Shown here piece after piece: positions 22,631 to 36,700 of a DNA stretch of 64,000 bases. Under the pieces are notes generated by a model that was not told where the DNA came from, ran no database searches, and saw only the letters and a list, made by a program, of their open reading frames with translations. This DNA comes from Prochilodus magdalenae. Taxonomy: Eukaryota; Chordata; Actinopteri; Characiformes; Prochilodontidae. How positions within the stretch are numbered: the stretch's first letter is position 1; the number at the start of each line of letters is the position of its first letter. A program made the translations under genes and the position numbers. The stretch covers positions 594,001 through 658,000 of the forward strand of contig JAMWET010000729.1 in assembly GCA_024036415.1 (NCBI GenBank), read 5' to 3'.

Positions 22631-23830
22631 ATGTGCATTTAAAAACACAACGTCAAAATGAAACGAGCTTATTCATGGATTCCTAGCATCATTTCAGGCC
22701 TAGACTACATCAAGGACATCCTGGAGGAAGGTAGGTAAAGTAGAATGGGGTTAGTAAACAGATCAAACATATTGCTGTTGACTTTGTGGGAAATAGACCA
22801 CAATGCCAAAATATGTACACATGCACGTGTGCCTGGCGAGTGTCTTTTTCTGCATTTATACAAACTATACAAAAATATTTCCTTTTATGATACATTTATT
22901 TTGGCTAGTTTATGTTTATGAACAGAGACTTATGGATGCAGTATAGAAAAGGAAAACTTTTGTGGTGAACCTGTTAAGCAAGTTTTTATTAAACCTGTAA
23001 ATAAGATGCCAATGCAAACTTTGCTTGTTTACAAAACGTTATGTGACAGTTCTAGCTAATGGAAACTGTTTTCTCTCAAAAGTTTGAGCCTCACCCTACT
23101 ACTTCCTTTTTAGCCTGTTGTGAAAAAGTAAGTGAGATATTTCTCCATTAAAGCTTACATCTTAATTATAGAGTCAAATATATATAGAGAGAGTTATATG
23201 CACCATGTGTAAAATTGCACATGAAACCACAGTGAGGTGTCACGATTTCTTCTCGTATTTGCATATATCAGATAAACAAACACGCTTCCCATCTTATCTC
23301 ACAGTTAATCTAAAAACATGCTCTTGGACCTTTACAGCTTCACAAGTGCACACCCTCTTCCTTTCAGCATATCTTTTCCTTCCTTTTGTACATCTGGCTG
23401 TGTTTTGTAACATGGCTCTGGCTACAAACTGAATTCTTCATTTCACATTTCTGCTACAAACAGCATTTGTGAAACGGTTTTAAAAGTAGTTTCAAGGAGA
23501 AACAGCTATTAGAGATGCACAACTGCATGGGTTTTACAAAGTCTGCACAACTTGGATAGAACAGGAGATGCTGGAGGGACCTTGGGTGGTGGTCTTGGAG
23601 AGGTAAACCCCAAAACCAACTCAGTTCCGCTGAACGTGCATGGTGGATTCAGCTAGTTTGCTGGTTGAATGATGGCTGGTTTGGCAGACCATCTGTACCA
23701 CTGAAGAAAGTTGGATGCAGCTTTCAAAGAGTCACATGGGCAAGCCAAGACCGCCTCTGTGAAAGCATCAGAATGTGTTCAGATTGATGTCTATAATATT
23801 ATAAACAGTTCTCTGTCAGGTGTATACAGC
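22631..23830. other. Intergenic DNA, nothing recognised
   Basis: AT-rich. Short frames lack known motifs. Confidence 0.4.
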
Positions 23831-23839
23831 TGTTTTTCC

Positions 23840-25010
23840 AGATACTTTGATGAGGCCTCTACTAAAGAAGAGTAACATGGATCCAACTGTACTGAATAAT
23901 TTTAGACCCATTCAAATCTTCCTTTCTTCAGTAGAGTCGTAGAAAAGGTTGTTTTCTAACAATTATGTGCTTACTTAATATCCAACAAGGTATATGTGAA
24001 GGTTCAGCCGGGTTTTCATTTGAACCATAGTACTGAGACAGCATTGGATATTGTTGTGAATGACCTCAGGCTCGGTGCTGAGGAACAGAATCCTTCTATT
24101 CTATCTTATTGGACCTTAGTGCAGCCTTTGATAGAGTTGAGCAAGTTGGGCACAGTTTTAGAATGGGTTACATCACATTTAACAAACAGACGGTTCCTGG
24201 GTTCACTCCTAAATAATTCATTAAGAAATTTGTATTTCTTGTGGAGTACCACAGGGGTCAGTTTTGGGGCCTCTGTTTTTCTCTTTGTACATGTTACCTC
24301 TGGGTGATGTCAACTTTCTTAGCTATGCTGATGACATGCAATTATACATCTCCATTCCTTTGGATAATCTAGACTCATTATTTAGTATTTCTTATTTACT
24401 AAATACTAAAAACAGAAATACTGATGCTTAGTAATAAAACTCTAATATGAAACCTGAAGTATGAAACCTGGACATGATCGTTGCCTCTGAGCTCCGTTTT
24501 ATCCCGTATGTAAATGCAGTCACTAAAATAGATCTTTATCATTTAAGAAATATTGCTAAAGTTTAGCCTTTTCTGACTCACAGTGATGCAAGGAAACTTG
24601 TTCATACGCTCGTTACAAGCAGAATTGATTACTGTAATGCTCTTCTTACTGGGGTTCCTAAGAACCCTGTACAGAATGCAGCAGCTCGGATCCTAACAGA
24701 AACTAAAAAGAGCTGCACTGGCTACCTGTATCTATTACAATAGATTTTAAAGTTCTGCTTCTAATCTATAAACCTCTACATAATCTGCTTACGTCAAAGA
24801 AAACCTCTCTATTCATGTTCTAGTTTGTGATCTTAGATCTACAGATACAGACTTTCTGCGACTGCCTTCTGTAAAATACAGGAAACGTAAAGAGACTCTT
24901 TTAAGTTATTATGCTTCTAAACTGTGAAACTCAATTCCAGCTTCTATTAAACATTCAAGCTCAGTACACACGGTTAAGAAGCATCTAAAAACATTTTTTA
25001 AACTTAAAAA
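23840..25010 (+). pseudogene. Non-LTR retrotransposon (CR1/L2-like) reverse transcriptase, decayed
   Basis: The + strand reads RPLLKKSNMDPTVLNNFRPI near 23850-23910, GFHLNHSTETALDIVVNDL near 24010-24070, a TGVSFG patch in place of the usual PQGSVLGP near 24250, [12 protein letters not shown] (the F/YADD catalytic box) near 24320-24355, RIDYCNALLTGVPKN near 24620-24665, and a C-terminal VKKHLKTFF near 24975-25000. Many frameshifts and a deletion between 24360 and 24480. Endonuclease and 5' parts are missing. Confidence 0.85.
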
Positions 25011-27736
25011 GTTTTTTTATTATTGTATCCGGCGCTGGTTTATTGTGAGTCCACAAATCTTAATCTATATTCGCAGGGAATTTCGCAGTTAACTAGCACT
25101 GCCCAAATTAAACTTACAGACTGAATGAATAAGCCTTGAAAATAATAGCTCTGCAAGGCTGGTTAAGAATACTTCAGAGTGAAGTTCACAGCAAACTTTA
25201 AAACTAAACAAAAATAAATAAACGAATAAATAAATAAAAATTAGAACGATGAAGAAATGAAAACACCGACAACGAAAAAGAAATCCGTGCATTTAAAGTG
25301 TCGGAGCTCTCTGCCACCTTCTTCAGTTACATATTGGTTCTTCGAACGTGTTACTATCCAAATTTGAATATGCTTCTAATTCATTGGAATGCAAATTTAG
25401 TTCTGCAAACCCCTCTTAAGTATGTGAATAACAGTATGCGGTTGCTGTTGTCAGAAGACTGAAGCGGAAGCGTATTCAAATATTCAAGCCATAATTACAG
25501 AAATAAAGCAGTCGAATCAGCACATACATCGACACCTGGTTCACTGGTTCTACCAACACGTTACACATGATTATTGATACTAAGCTGAAGAACAGCAGTG
25601 ACTGCGGTGGGCACTACAGAAATACGTGATCTGGAATGGAACTTTTGAATTGCAACCTTAGTTTAAACACAAACACATCTTAATTCACTCAGGAGGACAT
25701 TTATTTACAACCATATGAAACAAAAACTGTAATGGACTGTAATACATAATCAAAAACATGGAATAGTAACATGTATATAGAATATGTATGCATTGTTACT
25801 TATTACTTTCATCACTTATATTCAAAGATCAGAAGCCTTAAGCGAAACTACTCCACAAGAAACTACTTCTTGACAAGAAACTGTCATGCAAAGCACCACC
25901 GGCACTGATGCTAGCTAATCTCAACCTCTCACAGCCTGTGTTAACATGGGATGGTTCCCTGTAGATAAATGTGCTTTTTGTTATGTGTCTATATAACATT
26001 AATATTTTATTAACCTTCTGAAACCCCTGCATCCTCCTGTAGGGACAATACATTTCTGCTTCTCTGCACCATGATACTTTTTTAAAACGTTGACCCTTAT
26101 GAGGACATTGTTGGTTGCCAAAGCAACTTCCTGTACAAAAACGACGTTTAGTTTTTATACTTGTTAGGTCCTAATAATCACAAATAGCTAGGAGAAATTA
26201 AAATTGCACACCCAGCAGGTCTGGGTCTCAGCAGGATAAATATCATATATGTCTCCTGTGGAAACATTTACATTGCAGCCTTTCCTGTTCACTAGCATAA
26301 TGCTAATTTCTGCATTCCTGTTTTTTTGAAGCTGGGTCACACTGGGTTTTATTTTGCTTATTGCAGTTGCAGATATATAGTGAATGCTTTAGAAAATAAT
26401 TTAGCTTTGCAGTCTCAGGTATATCTGGATACTAGTGGAGAGGCCTATTAGCTTGTTAGCCTGTTAGCTCTTAGCTGATTGTTACCTAGACATTTGTCAC
26501 GGTGTGTTGCACCATAAGGCATCAGGAATGTTTTGTTTCAATGTATACAAGTGAGGAACGACATTAGAAGAACAGTTGGCTTGATAGATGCCACTTTGGC
26601 CAATGAACCATGCCTCACTTTTGCTGCCATATTAGTCTGTCATAGCTCTAAACAGTCTGTACTGAAAAAGATGCAGCTTGGGCCACAATCTAGACCAGGT
26701 CTCCAGGAATTGTCTTTTAGTTGTTCTTGGTTGCTTTTGGTGGATGTAACATTATGCTGAGAGATAAGTAATTGGCTTCCGCAGTCAGATGACTAAGAGC
26801 TAACATTGATGAGTAATGGGTTAGCTTAACAGTGGAAGGGTTTTTTGTTTTGCAAGTGAGTCAATAATGAGTATTTAAAGATGCAGTATTTTGATGCCCT
26901 GCCTTTGCATGACACTGTAGTAGTAGTGGTACTGTGTATATTAGAAAAGATTAATGTTAACTTGCTAGATTAGTTATGGATAAGACCCACATTTAACATA
27001 ATACTCACAATTTTTAATTCTCATCTCAGCAAATATGATTGTATAAGTGAGCAGTGCATTACAGACAAATATGATCATGTACAGGAACCAGATGTCTTGA
27101 AAAACAGTTCTGCTGAGGAGCCTTTATCTGCCTTTTAACTGTAAACCTTAACTGTTCAAAAAATGCAGCCCCACATGAACTTGAGTGACAGTGTAGGAGG
27201 AGTTCACTGTTGGTGGTTTCTCTCCTGTGAGAAGCCAACAATATGGTTGATCACATTTTAGAAAAGAATGAAGCCTGAAGCACAAGAAAAGCTAAATCGA
27301 TGGGGACACAGATGGAAAAGTAGTAAGAACCTGGTGAAAAAGAAGCCAACCTCAGCTGAAATCAATTTCAGCTATATAAAAACCTTGCATTTCATGTATG
27401 TTTACATGGGAGGGAGGTCTTAACAAGCATTAACCAGAAAGCCAGGCATCCCAACAGGAATTCTAAGAATTTATTTTGACAATGAGACTAAAATATTACC
27501 ACTTGCCTTAGAGCCCAAATCTACTTTGTGTGTCACATAAATCATAAACCCTTGAATGTAAAAACAATGCTATGAAACTGGTTGAGAAATGAAAACATTA
27601 TATATGCTATTATAAACAGAAAAACTGCAGCTTCCTCATTTACTTGTATTTGTTTACTTTGCATGGATAAGTATGGCATACACATTGACGTATCACAGCA
27701 ATAGACGAAGCAGTCAGTGTGCTGTCTATGTATAGT
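25011..27736. other. Intergenic DNA without recognised genes
   Basis: AT-rich, with short open frames only. The 26000-26300 part (containing ctgcatcctcctgtagggac and ttatgaggacattgttg) looks like an interspersed repeat I cannot classify. Confidence 0.4.
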
Positions 27737-27930
27737 ATATACAGCTCTGGGAATATTTAAGACCACCTTAATAATGATCCGTTTCTCTAGTTGCACAGTT
27801 TCTGGGTTTGTGACCAAAATAAGCAGTTCTGTTTTATTCTATACACTGCTGGAAACATGTCTCCCAAATTCCAGATCAGATCATGTATTTTAGATCCGTT
27901 TATTTAGAAATTCACTAATGAGTCTACAGG
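27737..27930 (+). repeat. Dispersed teleost repeat ('acagctctggga' type)
   Basis: Contains acagctctgggaatatttaa, a gttttattctatacactgct stretch and tctcccaaattccagatcag, in the order found in a very common fish repeat. Non-coding. Confidence 0.6.
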
Positions 27931-29358
27931 AGCATGTTAATTGAACCCTGCTCTCTGTGCGTTTCACCCCAGCCACCACTCAACTGTAGGTCACTTGAGG
28001 TCACCGTACGGTGGTTAAGTGATATTTGAAGTGGTGCCCATCACAGTCAGTAGAGATTGTTTTTTCCCGAATTAGCTGTAATATTTCTCTTGGTTTATTT
28101 TCTAAAAATGAAAGTCTTTGTGCATTTAAAATCTAGCTGAGTAGATTAGAAATTAGATATATGTTGCATGCAGGACCAACAGTGATAAACAGTCAGAGGG
28201 GTGTCAACCTTATCAAGTCAGCAGATCTATATATGCTCACTGTCAGTGCTGTAAAAACTGCAACCTAAAAAAATTACTAGAATTTGTTACAAGCAATGGA
28301 ACTACTGTTGAACACATTTGCTTCTAATGAATTAAAGTTTTTTTGTTTAGGTTTTTTAGGTTATAATTTGTTATAAGCAATTGAATAGGAGTTACTCAAC
28401 AAAAAATACAGTTACTTGTAACAGATTCTTTGTTTTTCTGGAGGCTACTTGGATGAGCTACTGTATGGGCTTGTATTGTCTACTGAGTGTTGTTTGGTTT
28501 TCCGGTATGCTTTCACCACAAAACAATATGTCAAAGGTTCTTTATGTTATTAACATGAGGTGGCTTCACGCAGGCTTAATTCAACACCAATACTGTAACA
28601 CCAGTAGGGGTGACTAGAGCATAAATAGTGGATCACAACCTGAAACACACTGTTATCCAATAATTAAAGCAAATAAGGAGGAAATGACTAATGCAAAAGA
28701 CATTTTGGCTGAAGTGCTTGGACCCCTAAAACAACTGCTTCCCCAGTCGCTGCATAGGAAACTTTCTTAAGCTTTGCGGTTTTAACCGCTTTGCTGGTTG
28801 CATCATGAACCGCTGTCAACTGCCAGGCAGACATCTTTATACAGTATAAACGCAGGTCTTATTGCCAGTCACCCCTAAATTTTCAAACCACAGCAATGAA
28901 TGTTTTCCCATCAACTCTATTTACCAAGCCTTATTTTTTGGATCAAACTGAACATGCTACAAGAACCTTAAATGCTTTAGACTGTGGTTGACATTGCAAA
29001 TTTCTGTATAAGGCTCAAAACAAATATATAAAAGCCGACATAAGGTCTTCTTGCACTGGAGCTTGAGAGTTGTGCGCTAACTTGACCCCGATGCATGTAT
29101 TTCCTGCTTTAACACATCTTATTTACCTCATAAACATTTTAATAACATGCTTGATTTAACAGAGTGAACTGCTATGAACCACTGCACAATTCTTTACACA
29201 TATTTACACATGTTGGAACTATACACACAATGAAGCTTCTCCTGCTGTTGTTTTGGAAGGAAGGTCTTGCTTTAGTGCTGTGTCAATGGTACTGCTCTAG
29301 ACTGTAGACTGTTCAAGCTGAAACCTCCCACTGGCACTGAGTCCTATCTGAACAGAAA
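27931..29358. other. Intergenic DNA, includes probable 3' UTR of the LPAR5-like gene
   Basis: The part next to 29358 would be the 3' UTR of the - strand GPCR. No strong poly(A) signal was fixed. The rest shows no gene. Confidence 0.4.
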
Positions 29359-30339
29359 TCATGATGTTCTAGGTTCATGGGCTCCTCTCAGTGGAACAGA
29401 GTCACAGGAATGGGATGTTTTTTTTTCCTTTCCTTTCTGCAAATCAAATGAGTTCTTCCTCTGCAGGCTCTTGGTGCTGAAGTAGTAGACCAGCGGGTCC
29501 AGGCAGCTGTTTGTACTAGCCAAGCACATGGTCACTGTTTGTATGTCCAAGAAATTGTAGCTCAGGATTTCTAACTTGTACAGACCATAGAGAATGAAGG
29601 CAACATGGAAGGGGATGAAGCAGATAGCGTAGATCAGCAGATTGGACAGAAGGAGCCACACCATTTTGACACTGACCTGAGAGGAGGATTCTGAAGAAGT
29701 CACCACCATGCCCCGTAGTTGCCGGATGACCATCACGGTGCAGCCCAGGATGATACAGAAAGGCAGGAAAATCCCTACAGTGGCTACAATACAAAGAATG
29801 TAGAAGCCAAAGCGCCAGTTCTCGTCACTGTAGTGCTCAAAGCAGCGAGTCACATTGCACCATGTATCATTGCTGGCCCGGTGGTTGAGGGCCACGGGCA
29901 CGGCCAGTACACCGATCCCCAGCCATACAATCAGGCAAATGGACCAAGCCACAGTGGTGGTACGGACAGGACGGGAGCGCAGTGGGTACGCTACCGCCAG
30001 CATTCGGTCCACACTGACCAGCATGATGAAGAAGGAGCTGGAGTAGAGGTTGACGGAGAAGAGCGTTCCCGGGATCATGCAAGCCACGTCACCCAGTGTC
30101 CAGCGTCCTGTGGAGAAGTAGGCGATGCGGAATGGCAGGGAAATCGTGAAGAGCAGGTCAGACAAGGCCAGGTTGGTCATGTAGATGACAGGGACTGATT
30201 TCCTCAGACCAAGTCGGCGCACAAACATCCAGAGAGCAGCGGCATTGAGAGGAAGCCCCAGAGCCAGCACCAGGCTGTAGGTGATTTTGAACAAAGGGTA
30301 CCTTAAATGAGTCAGGCTGCAGTTGCTGGTGTTGGACAT
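29359..30339 (-). CDS. lpar5: Class A GPCR, lysophosphatidic acid receptor 5-like
   Basis: Intact single-exon frame of 326 residues with seven membrane segments, a plasma-membrane receptor. N-glycosylation sequons are at N3 and N6. TM1 has YSLVLALGLPLN (Asn32, position 1.50), close to human LPAR5. TM2 has NLALSDLLFTISLPFR (Asp61). Cys87 and a Cys in the second extracellular loop (161 or 166) would form the conserved disulfide. The TM3 end reads VDRM instead of DRY/DRF (111-113), TM6 CFIPFH, and TM7 LDPLVYYF (DPxxY). The basic, serine-rich tail is short. The family usually binds lysophosphatidic acid and couples to Gq and G12/13; that ligand is inferred. P2Y10/GPR174-type receptors are less similar. 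An upstream untranslated exon was not identified. Confidence 0.85.
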   Translation of the reverse strand: MSNTSNCSLTHLRYPLFKITYSLVLALGLPLNAAALWMFVRRLGLRKSVPVIYMTNLALSDLLFTISLPFRIAYFSTGRWTLGDVACMIPGTLFSVNLYSSSFFIMLVSVDRMLAVAYPLRSRPVRTTTVAWSICLIVWLGIGVLAVPVALNHRASNDTWCNVTRCFEHYSDENWRFGFYILCIVATVGIFLPFCIILGCTVMVIRQLRGMVVTSSESSSQVSVKMVWLLLSNLLIYAICFIPFHVAFILYGLYKLEILSYNFLDIQTVTMCLASTNSCLDPLVYYFSTKSLQRKNSFDLQKGKEKKTSHSCDSVPLRGAHEPRTS

Positions 30340-31859
30340 GTTGGGGAACGTTTGCTCAAAAATAGTCCTCCCAGACCGAGAAACCAGAGAGACATGAGAT
30401 GCAGGGTGTACGGATATGAGCTAAATCTGCAGACATCGCTTACTGCAGGTTCACCCCCATGAGACAGGAAACTGTGGGAGGTTTTTTCTATCACATGTGC
30501 CCTTCTTGTCAACAGACTATGGAGCATATTGAGTCCAAATTTCAAAGAAAGGTCTTCTGTTCTTATAAACGAGCGTTTGGAATGTTTCAGTTCATGCCCA
30601 GTATGGCCAAGGATGTCATTTTTGTACTCTGTTTTGTAGTATAGATGAAATACAGAGTAACCAGAAATGGTAGTCAATATTGGACTGAGTTTAGTATAGT
30701 AAGGTTCATGGGCACAATAATTACACATGGTGGCACTCTCATGGCCTTTGACGCTTGCAAAGCTCCTGGATATTTTAGCTAGAAGAAACAAATACTACTT
30801 TAATTTCACTGTTCAAAATAGTTGCTTACTGTTCTACCTACCAAAGGGTAGCGCAGTAGCTGTGTACATCCTGATATCATCAGCACTGGTTGTATAAAGG
30901 GGAATTTCACAGGTTTTGGAAAAGGATTTTAATTGTTTAAGGAACAATATGTAAGATGCAGTTTGTCATATATATACGCCATACAGTCTCTCCTCCCCTG
31001 GTTCAGCGTATACTTGCCAAGAGCATCTCCGGTGGTGGAGGGCCAGCTGGTTTTGCTGCTATTTTTGTCACTTTTTTTTTTTTTGTTTCCAGTGTGTTTT
31101 CATTCACTCTTGTGGGGACTGAAGACAGACTCGACACTGCAGTGACCTTCTATCGCCTCTTGATGTACAAAATGGTTTTACGAGACAGGATATTTAGGGG
31201 CTAGCTGGTTGGCATGCTAACTTCAGTAGATTTATTGCTTCAATACGATACATCATAGTATAATCAAGACGTACAGTTATTACTTCAGTTGACATTTATG
31301 CCGCGTGTTGCTTTGCATTGCTTTGCAATGTGCAAAATATTGTTATCCGACTGTATATTCTTCTTCTCCTTATTCTTGGTATTCATTTGTTAACTATGGA
31401 TTAACTAGTCCCGCAGTGGTCTGATTGGGAATGGTGTGATGGATACAGCTTTTTTGATCGGATGCACAGTTTCCGCACACCAACAAGATTTCTCTGGATT
31501 TTATCCTGTTAAGAAATAATAGGATGGAAAAGTGCATGCCTATCTACTGCACTTCTGCTCCACCCAATTTCAAAGTTGGCTCAGACCCATTAATCTGGTT
31601 ATCTTTTTTTTGTACTACTGTACATGAATGTGGCTCTGTAAGTTTCTCTATAATTCACTATGTAACATGTTTGATCTATTAGCTTTATATGTTTAGCTCG
31701 TATGCTTTCTACTTTCAAGCAGAACCACTGATTTGAATGGATGGCTACTTTATAAGTGGAAATGTCCCCCCCTGGGGGTGAAGTCACTTCCAGATAGCTG
31801 TGGTAAATCATACAAACTACTAGCTACTGTCTTACTAATGTAATACTGCTGCACAGTTT
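30340..31859. other. Upstream region of the LPAR5-like gene, no further gene
   Basis: Should contain the promoter and any 5' UTR exon of the - strand GPCR; none could be fixed. The 30930-31200 part looks like a dispersed repeat, without a protein signature. Confidence 0.35.
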
Positions 31860-31906
31860 CGATTGTTCGTCCTCTAGTCCTTCCTCAGTGTCCACAGGAT
31901 GCTGCC

Positions 31907-32110
31907 CACAAGATGCTGTTGGCTGAACAGTTTTGGTTGATGGACCATTCTCAGTGACACTGAGGTGTTTAAAACTCCAGCAGCACTGCTGTGTCTGATC
32001 CACACACACCAGCACAACACACAATAACACACCACCCCCACGTCAGCGTCACTGCAGTGCTGAGAATGACCCATCACCCACATCATACCTGCTCTGTGGT
32101 GATTCTGATC
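31907..32110. repeat. Dispersed palindromic repeat, one arm
   Basis: Contains cagtgacactgaggtgttta, tgtctgatccacacacacca and cgtcactgcagtgctgagaa in the same order as the right arm of 37600-37875. Only one arm is clearly present here. Confidence 0.65.
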
Positions 32111-32569
32111 ACCAGAAAACTGTAAGTAGGTGAGAAGCCGTGTACTACTTAGAACAACAGTATCACAATTCAGTGGCGCCATCTTGTGGCGAATGTTTGC
32201 CTATCTTAAGAAAAAGTTGTGCAACAGACACCAAACACCCACCCCCAACAACACCACACTTGCACATACACCCACACCACTCAAAGTTAACAGATCTGTT
32301 CTGTTAGGCCGATCTGTTCTGTTAGACAGTTCGTTCTTTGTGTGAAACTGTTCCCTTTTTTCTCTCCTAGTAAAGCAAGACATTTACAGAAATATTCAAA
32401 TCAGCCATATAAAAGCCATTAAAATATAACAATCCTTTAGAAATATGAACAGAATAGCTATACATACAGAACTGTAGAAAGACCCGCCTTCATTTAGCTT
32501 TTTTCTGGTGCAGTTGGCCATTAAAGGCGCATTAGTTAGGATTCTATAGCGATAACCTGGCAAACAACA
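32111..32569. other. Unassigned intergenic DNA
   Basis: Between dispersed repeats; no gene recognised. Confidence 0.4.
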
Positions 32570-32940
32570 ACAACACAAGACAACACAGGACAAGTCCATG
32601 ATCACCTGTCTGGAAGACCCCAGTATGTGCGACTAGGATCCTGCTACTCTGATCGCCTGGTCAGTATCACTGGAGCACCACAGGGAACTGTGCTCTCCCA
32701 TTTACCCTGCAAAGAAACCATCTGCTCCTCAGTGTGACCAAAACCAAAGAAGTTGGTGGTGGACTTCAGGAGGAAGAGGTCCACGATCAGCCCCATTACC
32801 ATCATGGGTCAGAATGTTGAGCTGGCAGATACCTACAAATACCTGGGTGTCCTGCTCAACAACAAACTGGACTGGAAGACCAACACAGAGGCTGTGTACA
32901 AGAAGGGGTTGAGCAGACTCTACTTTCTGAGAAGGCTCAG
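32570..32940 (+). pseudogene. LINE (Rex/CR1-like) fragments, first copy
   Basis: Two RT pieces joined by an internal deletion: HLSGRPQYVRLGS and SITGAPQGTVLS (32595-32700), then VDFRRKRSTISPITIMG and YKYLGVLLNNKLDWK (32757-32882). The second piece is nearly identical to 33607-33840. Confidence 0.8.
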
Positions 32941-33545
<605 letters not shown>

Positions 33546-33606
33546 GGAGAATGGAGATGGAGGATGGAGAATACAGAGACCTTGTGAACAGCTTTGTGGA
33601 GTGGAG

Positions 33607-34515
33607 TGCAAAGGAACCATCTGCTCCTCAATGTGACCAAAACCAAAGGAGTTGGTAGTGGACTTCAGGAGGAAGAGGTCCACGATCAGCCCCATTACCA
33701 TCATGGGTCAGAATGTTGAGCTGGCAGATACCTACAAATACCTGGGTGTCCTGCTCAACAATAAACTGGACTGGAAGACCAACACGGAGGCTGTGTACAA
33801 GAAGGGGTTGAGCAGACTCTACTTTCTGAGAAGGCTCAGGTCTGTCACTGTGTGCTGCAAGTTGTTGGAAGTCCTCTACCAGCCTGTTGTTGCGGGGGCT
33901 GTCTTCTTTGTGGCAGTTTGCTGGGGAAGCTGCATCAGAGGAGCGGATGCTAAAAAGTTCAACAAGCTGATCAGGAAGGCTGGCCCAGTTCTGGGCTGCC
34001 CACTGGATGGTTTCGAGCTGGTGATTGAAAGGAGGTCACTTAACAAACTCACTGTTAACCTGGCCACACATCACACCCGCTTCATGACCTTCTGGTCAGA
34101 CAGTGGAGCACTTTCAGCAACAGACTCATACAGCTCCGCTGTAGCAGAGAAAGGTACAGGAGATCGTTTGTACCAACAGCGATCACACTGTACAACTCCT
34201 CTTCACTGTGCCGGGACATTATTGGACACTAACTGAGCACCAGCTGGACATTACACATTACACTTGTCCATACTCCTATCACTGTGCACTGCCACTTTCT
34301 CTATGCCCTATAAGACTGCACATTTATTTCTAATGCCTCCATTGCAAGCTATTAGACTCTCATCATTTCCATCCCACTCATAGTGCTTATTAATATTATA
34401 AGAGTACTTCTTTTTCTTCTTCTCTTTATTTATGCACATTTCTATAACTGTATTATTCTTCTTTACTGTACCTGGGCTGCTGCAATATGTGACTTTCATT
34501 CTGTAATCTCTCTCT
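33607..34515 (+). pseudogene. LINE (Rex/CR1-like) 3' part, second copy
   Basis: An open frame of 194 residues from 33652 covers the C-terminal RT and thumb/post-RT region, with [28 protein letters not shown] and CWGSCIRGADAKKFNKLIRK. A frameshift near 34040 separates the final portion, and the remaining 3' UTR runs to gggctgctgcaatatgtgac (34474-34493) before the TCTA tail. 5'-truncated and not active. Confidence 0.85.
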
Positions 34516-34524
34516 GTCTCTCTG

Positions 34525-34578
<54 letters not shown>

Positions 34579-34620
34579 CACTATCTATCTTTCTATCTAT
34601 CTTGCTATCTATGTATCTGT

Positions 34621-34701
<81 letters not shown>

Positions 34702-34730
34702 CATCTATCTATCTATCCATTCATCCATCC

Positions 34731-34797
<67 letters not shown>

Positions 34798-34870
34798 CAC
34801 TATCTATCTATCTATCTATCTATCTATCCACTATCTATCTTTCTATCTATCTTGCTATCTATGTATCTGT

Positions 34871-34923
<53 letters not shown>

Positions 34924-34936
34924 CATCCATCCATCC

Positions 34937-34992
<56 letters not shown>

Positions 34993-35052
34993 GTCCGTCC
35001 GTCCATCCATCCATCCATCCATCCATCCATCCATCCATCCATCCATCCATCC

Positions 35053-35109
<57 letters not shown>

Positions 35110-35171
35110 CAACACGCACCGATTAATTTAAAGGTGCTCAGTGGAGCTGTTAGCAGTGGACATGACTGTAC
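34441..35171. repeat. Right arm of the fold-back locus with (TCTA)n and (CCAT)n
   Basis: Holds the LINE 3' end (34441-34505), a long TCTA array (about 34516-35107) with CCAT blocks near 34920-34936 and 34993-35055, then 35108-35171, the inverse of 32941-33005. Open frames here translate to the repeat YLSI and are not genes. Confidence 0.85.
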
Positions 35172-35902
35172 TTTTAAGTGATGAGGTAGATGTTCATGAT
35201 TTAGATATAGATGACAAAAATATGGTATTTTCAGCCCATTGAGTGCCCAGTACCCTCCGTGACCCAGAGGGAAAAGTGGCTCAGAAGATAATCGAGTGAA
35301 TGAAGGAATGAATGAATGAAAACTAAGGCACTGTCGATGGCATGTTGCTTGAGAAGAGACCAAAATACGTCCCAATATAGCATCTTTAGTGCAGCCCTTC
35401 TCAGAGCCTAAAGAACAATTTTACAAGCTGTTAATAACAGTAGGGGATGCCAAAGAACAGCTATTTATACAAATTACGGATCATTATTAAGTTATTTGGC
35501 AGCACAGTGTGTCTTTCCAACCACCCCGCTTTCCCATCCCCAACAGAACTCGAACCGGGTGTCACTAAACAGCGTCTGCAGTATCTTCTGCCAAACAGAT
35601 GGGAATGTTCTCCACGATGGTGCTTAAGAAACTCTGCTGAACATGTCTATCACTGCCAAACGCTGCTTGAGATCAGCAAACAGTTCAGCTTTAATAAATA
35701 ATGAACTGTTGGAGGCTCTGTGAACCAAACCCTGGAACAGTGGGACAGTGGGAGAGCCCCTGGCTTCGCCATGGTGTTGCCTCAGTCCCAGACACACTGA
35801 ATCGTCTCTATACACAGTTTAAAGCACAGAACAACCAGCTCAACCAGTGAGCGATAAAGACGCAGCCCCCAACCCCTTCCTGACCAACTACATTGTCTAT
35901 CC

Positions 35903-35910
<8 letters not shown>
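35172..35910. other. Unassigned intergenic DNA
   Basis: No gene recognised. Some short frames, no motif. Confidence 0.4.
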
Positions 35911-35943
<33 letters not shown>

Positions 35944-36700
35944 TATTCTTATATAGCGCTTTTCAAGAACCCAAAAATGCTTACAGTTTAGTTCACATCA
36001 AATGCATCAGACAACAAAGAAAACAAAGCATCAATAACAACAAAGACAAATAGAGAATATGAGCATGGTCTTTTGAAGAGCAGTTTTGGCCAGAGGCAGG
36101 TTACAAGCGATTGTGAAGACATGTGTTTGATTAGTGGTGGGAGAGAGTCAAGGAGCAATTCTAGAAAATGCTCAGTCACCAAAGATATGCAGGTTGGACG
36201 GAGAAATGGTAAGTAGCCTAGCGGTAGAAGATTTAAGAGAGTGAGCGGGCGTGTAAGAAAGAAGAAGATCAGACAGGTGAGAAGGAGCAAGATTGTTAAG
36301 AGCTTTGTAGGTGAGTGGGAGAACTTCAGCTTATATCCAGCATTTCACAGGAAGCTCGTGGAGATGCTGGAGAACGGGTGTAATATGGTGGTCTGAGCAG
36401 GTGTGGGTGAAGAGCTGGGCAGCTGCGTTTTGGACCATCTGGAGATTGTAAATGGAGAAAGAGTTGCAGGGGTCCAAACGGATGGAAATTAAAGCACGGA
36501 TGAGGTTTTCTGCAGCAGACTGAGAGAGAGAGATGCTGTGTTTTGGTGATGCTGCGCAGATGGAAAAAGGAAGCGTTAACTACAGAGTTAATTAGACACT
36601 AAATGAGAGGGTTGGATCGAGGATGACTCCCAGAACTATCGTTTCAAGTGTGGACCCTTGAAAGGATTCTGACCCTCAAAACATATCTGGCCTAGTTCTC
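35911..36700. repeat. Dispersed repeat with (AAT)n and 'tatatagcgcttttc' end
   Basis: Starts with an (ATA)n run (35908-35940), then ctttattcttatatagcgct, followed by about 700 bases (with gagctgggcagctgcgtttt and attgttaagagctttgtagg) that I recognise as a widely repeated teleost sequence. Class not certain; no functional protein frame. Confidence 0.6.

Noticed and set aside
29516..29794. 92-codon - strand frame inside the LPAR5-like gene
   Set aside because: Out-of-frame shadow of the receptor.
29719..30198. 159-codon + strand frame opposite the LPAR5-like gene
   Set aside because: Antisense shadow of a real coding frame, without motif or codon support.
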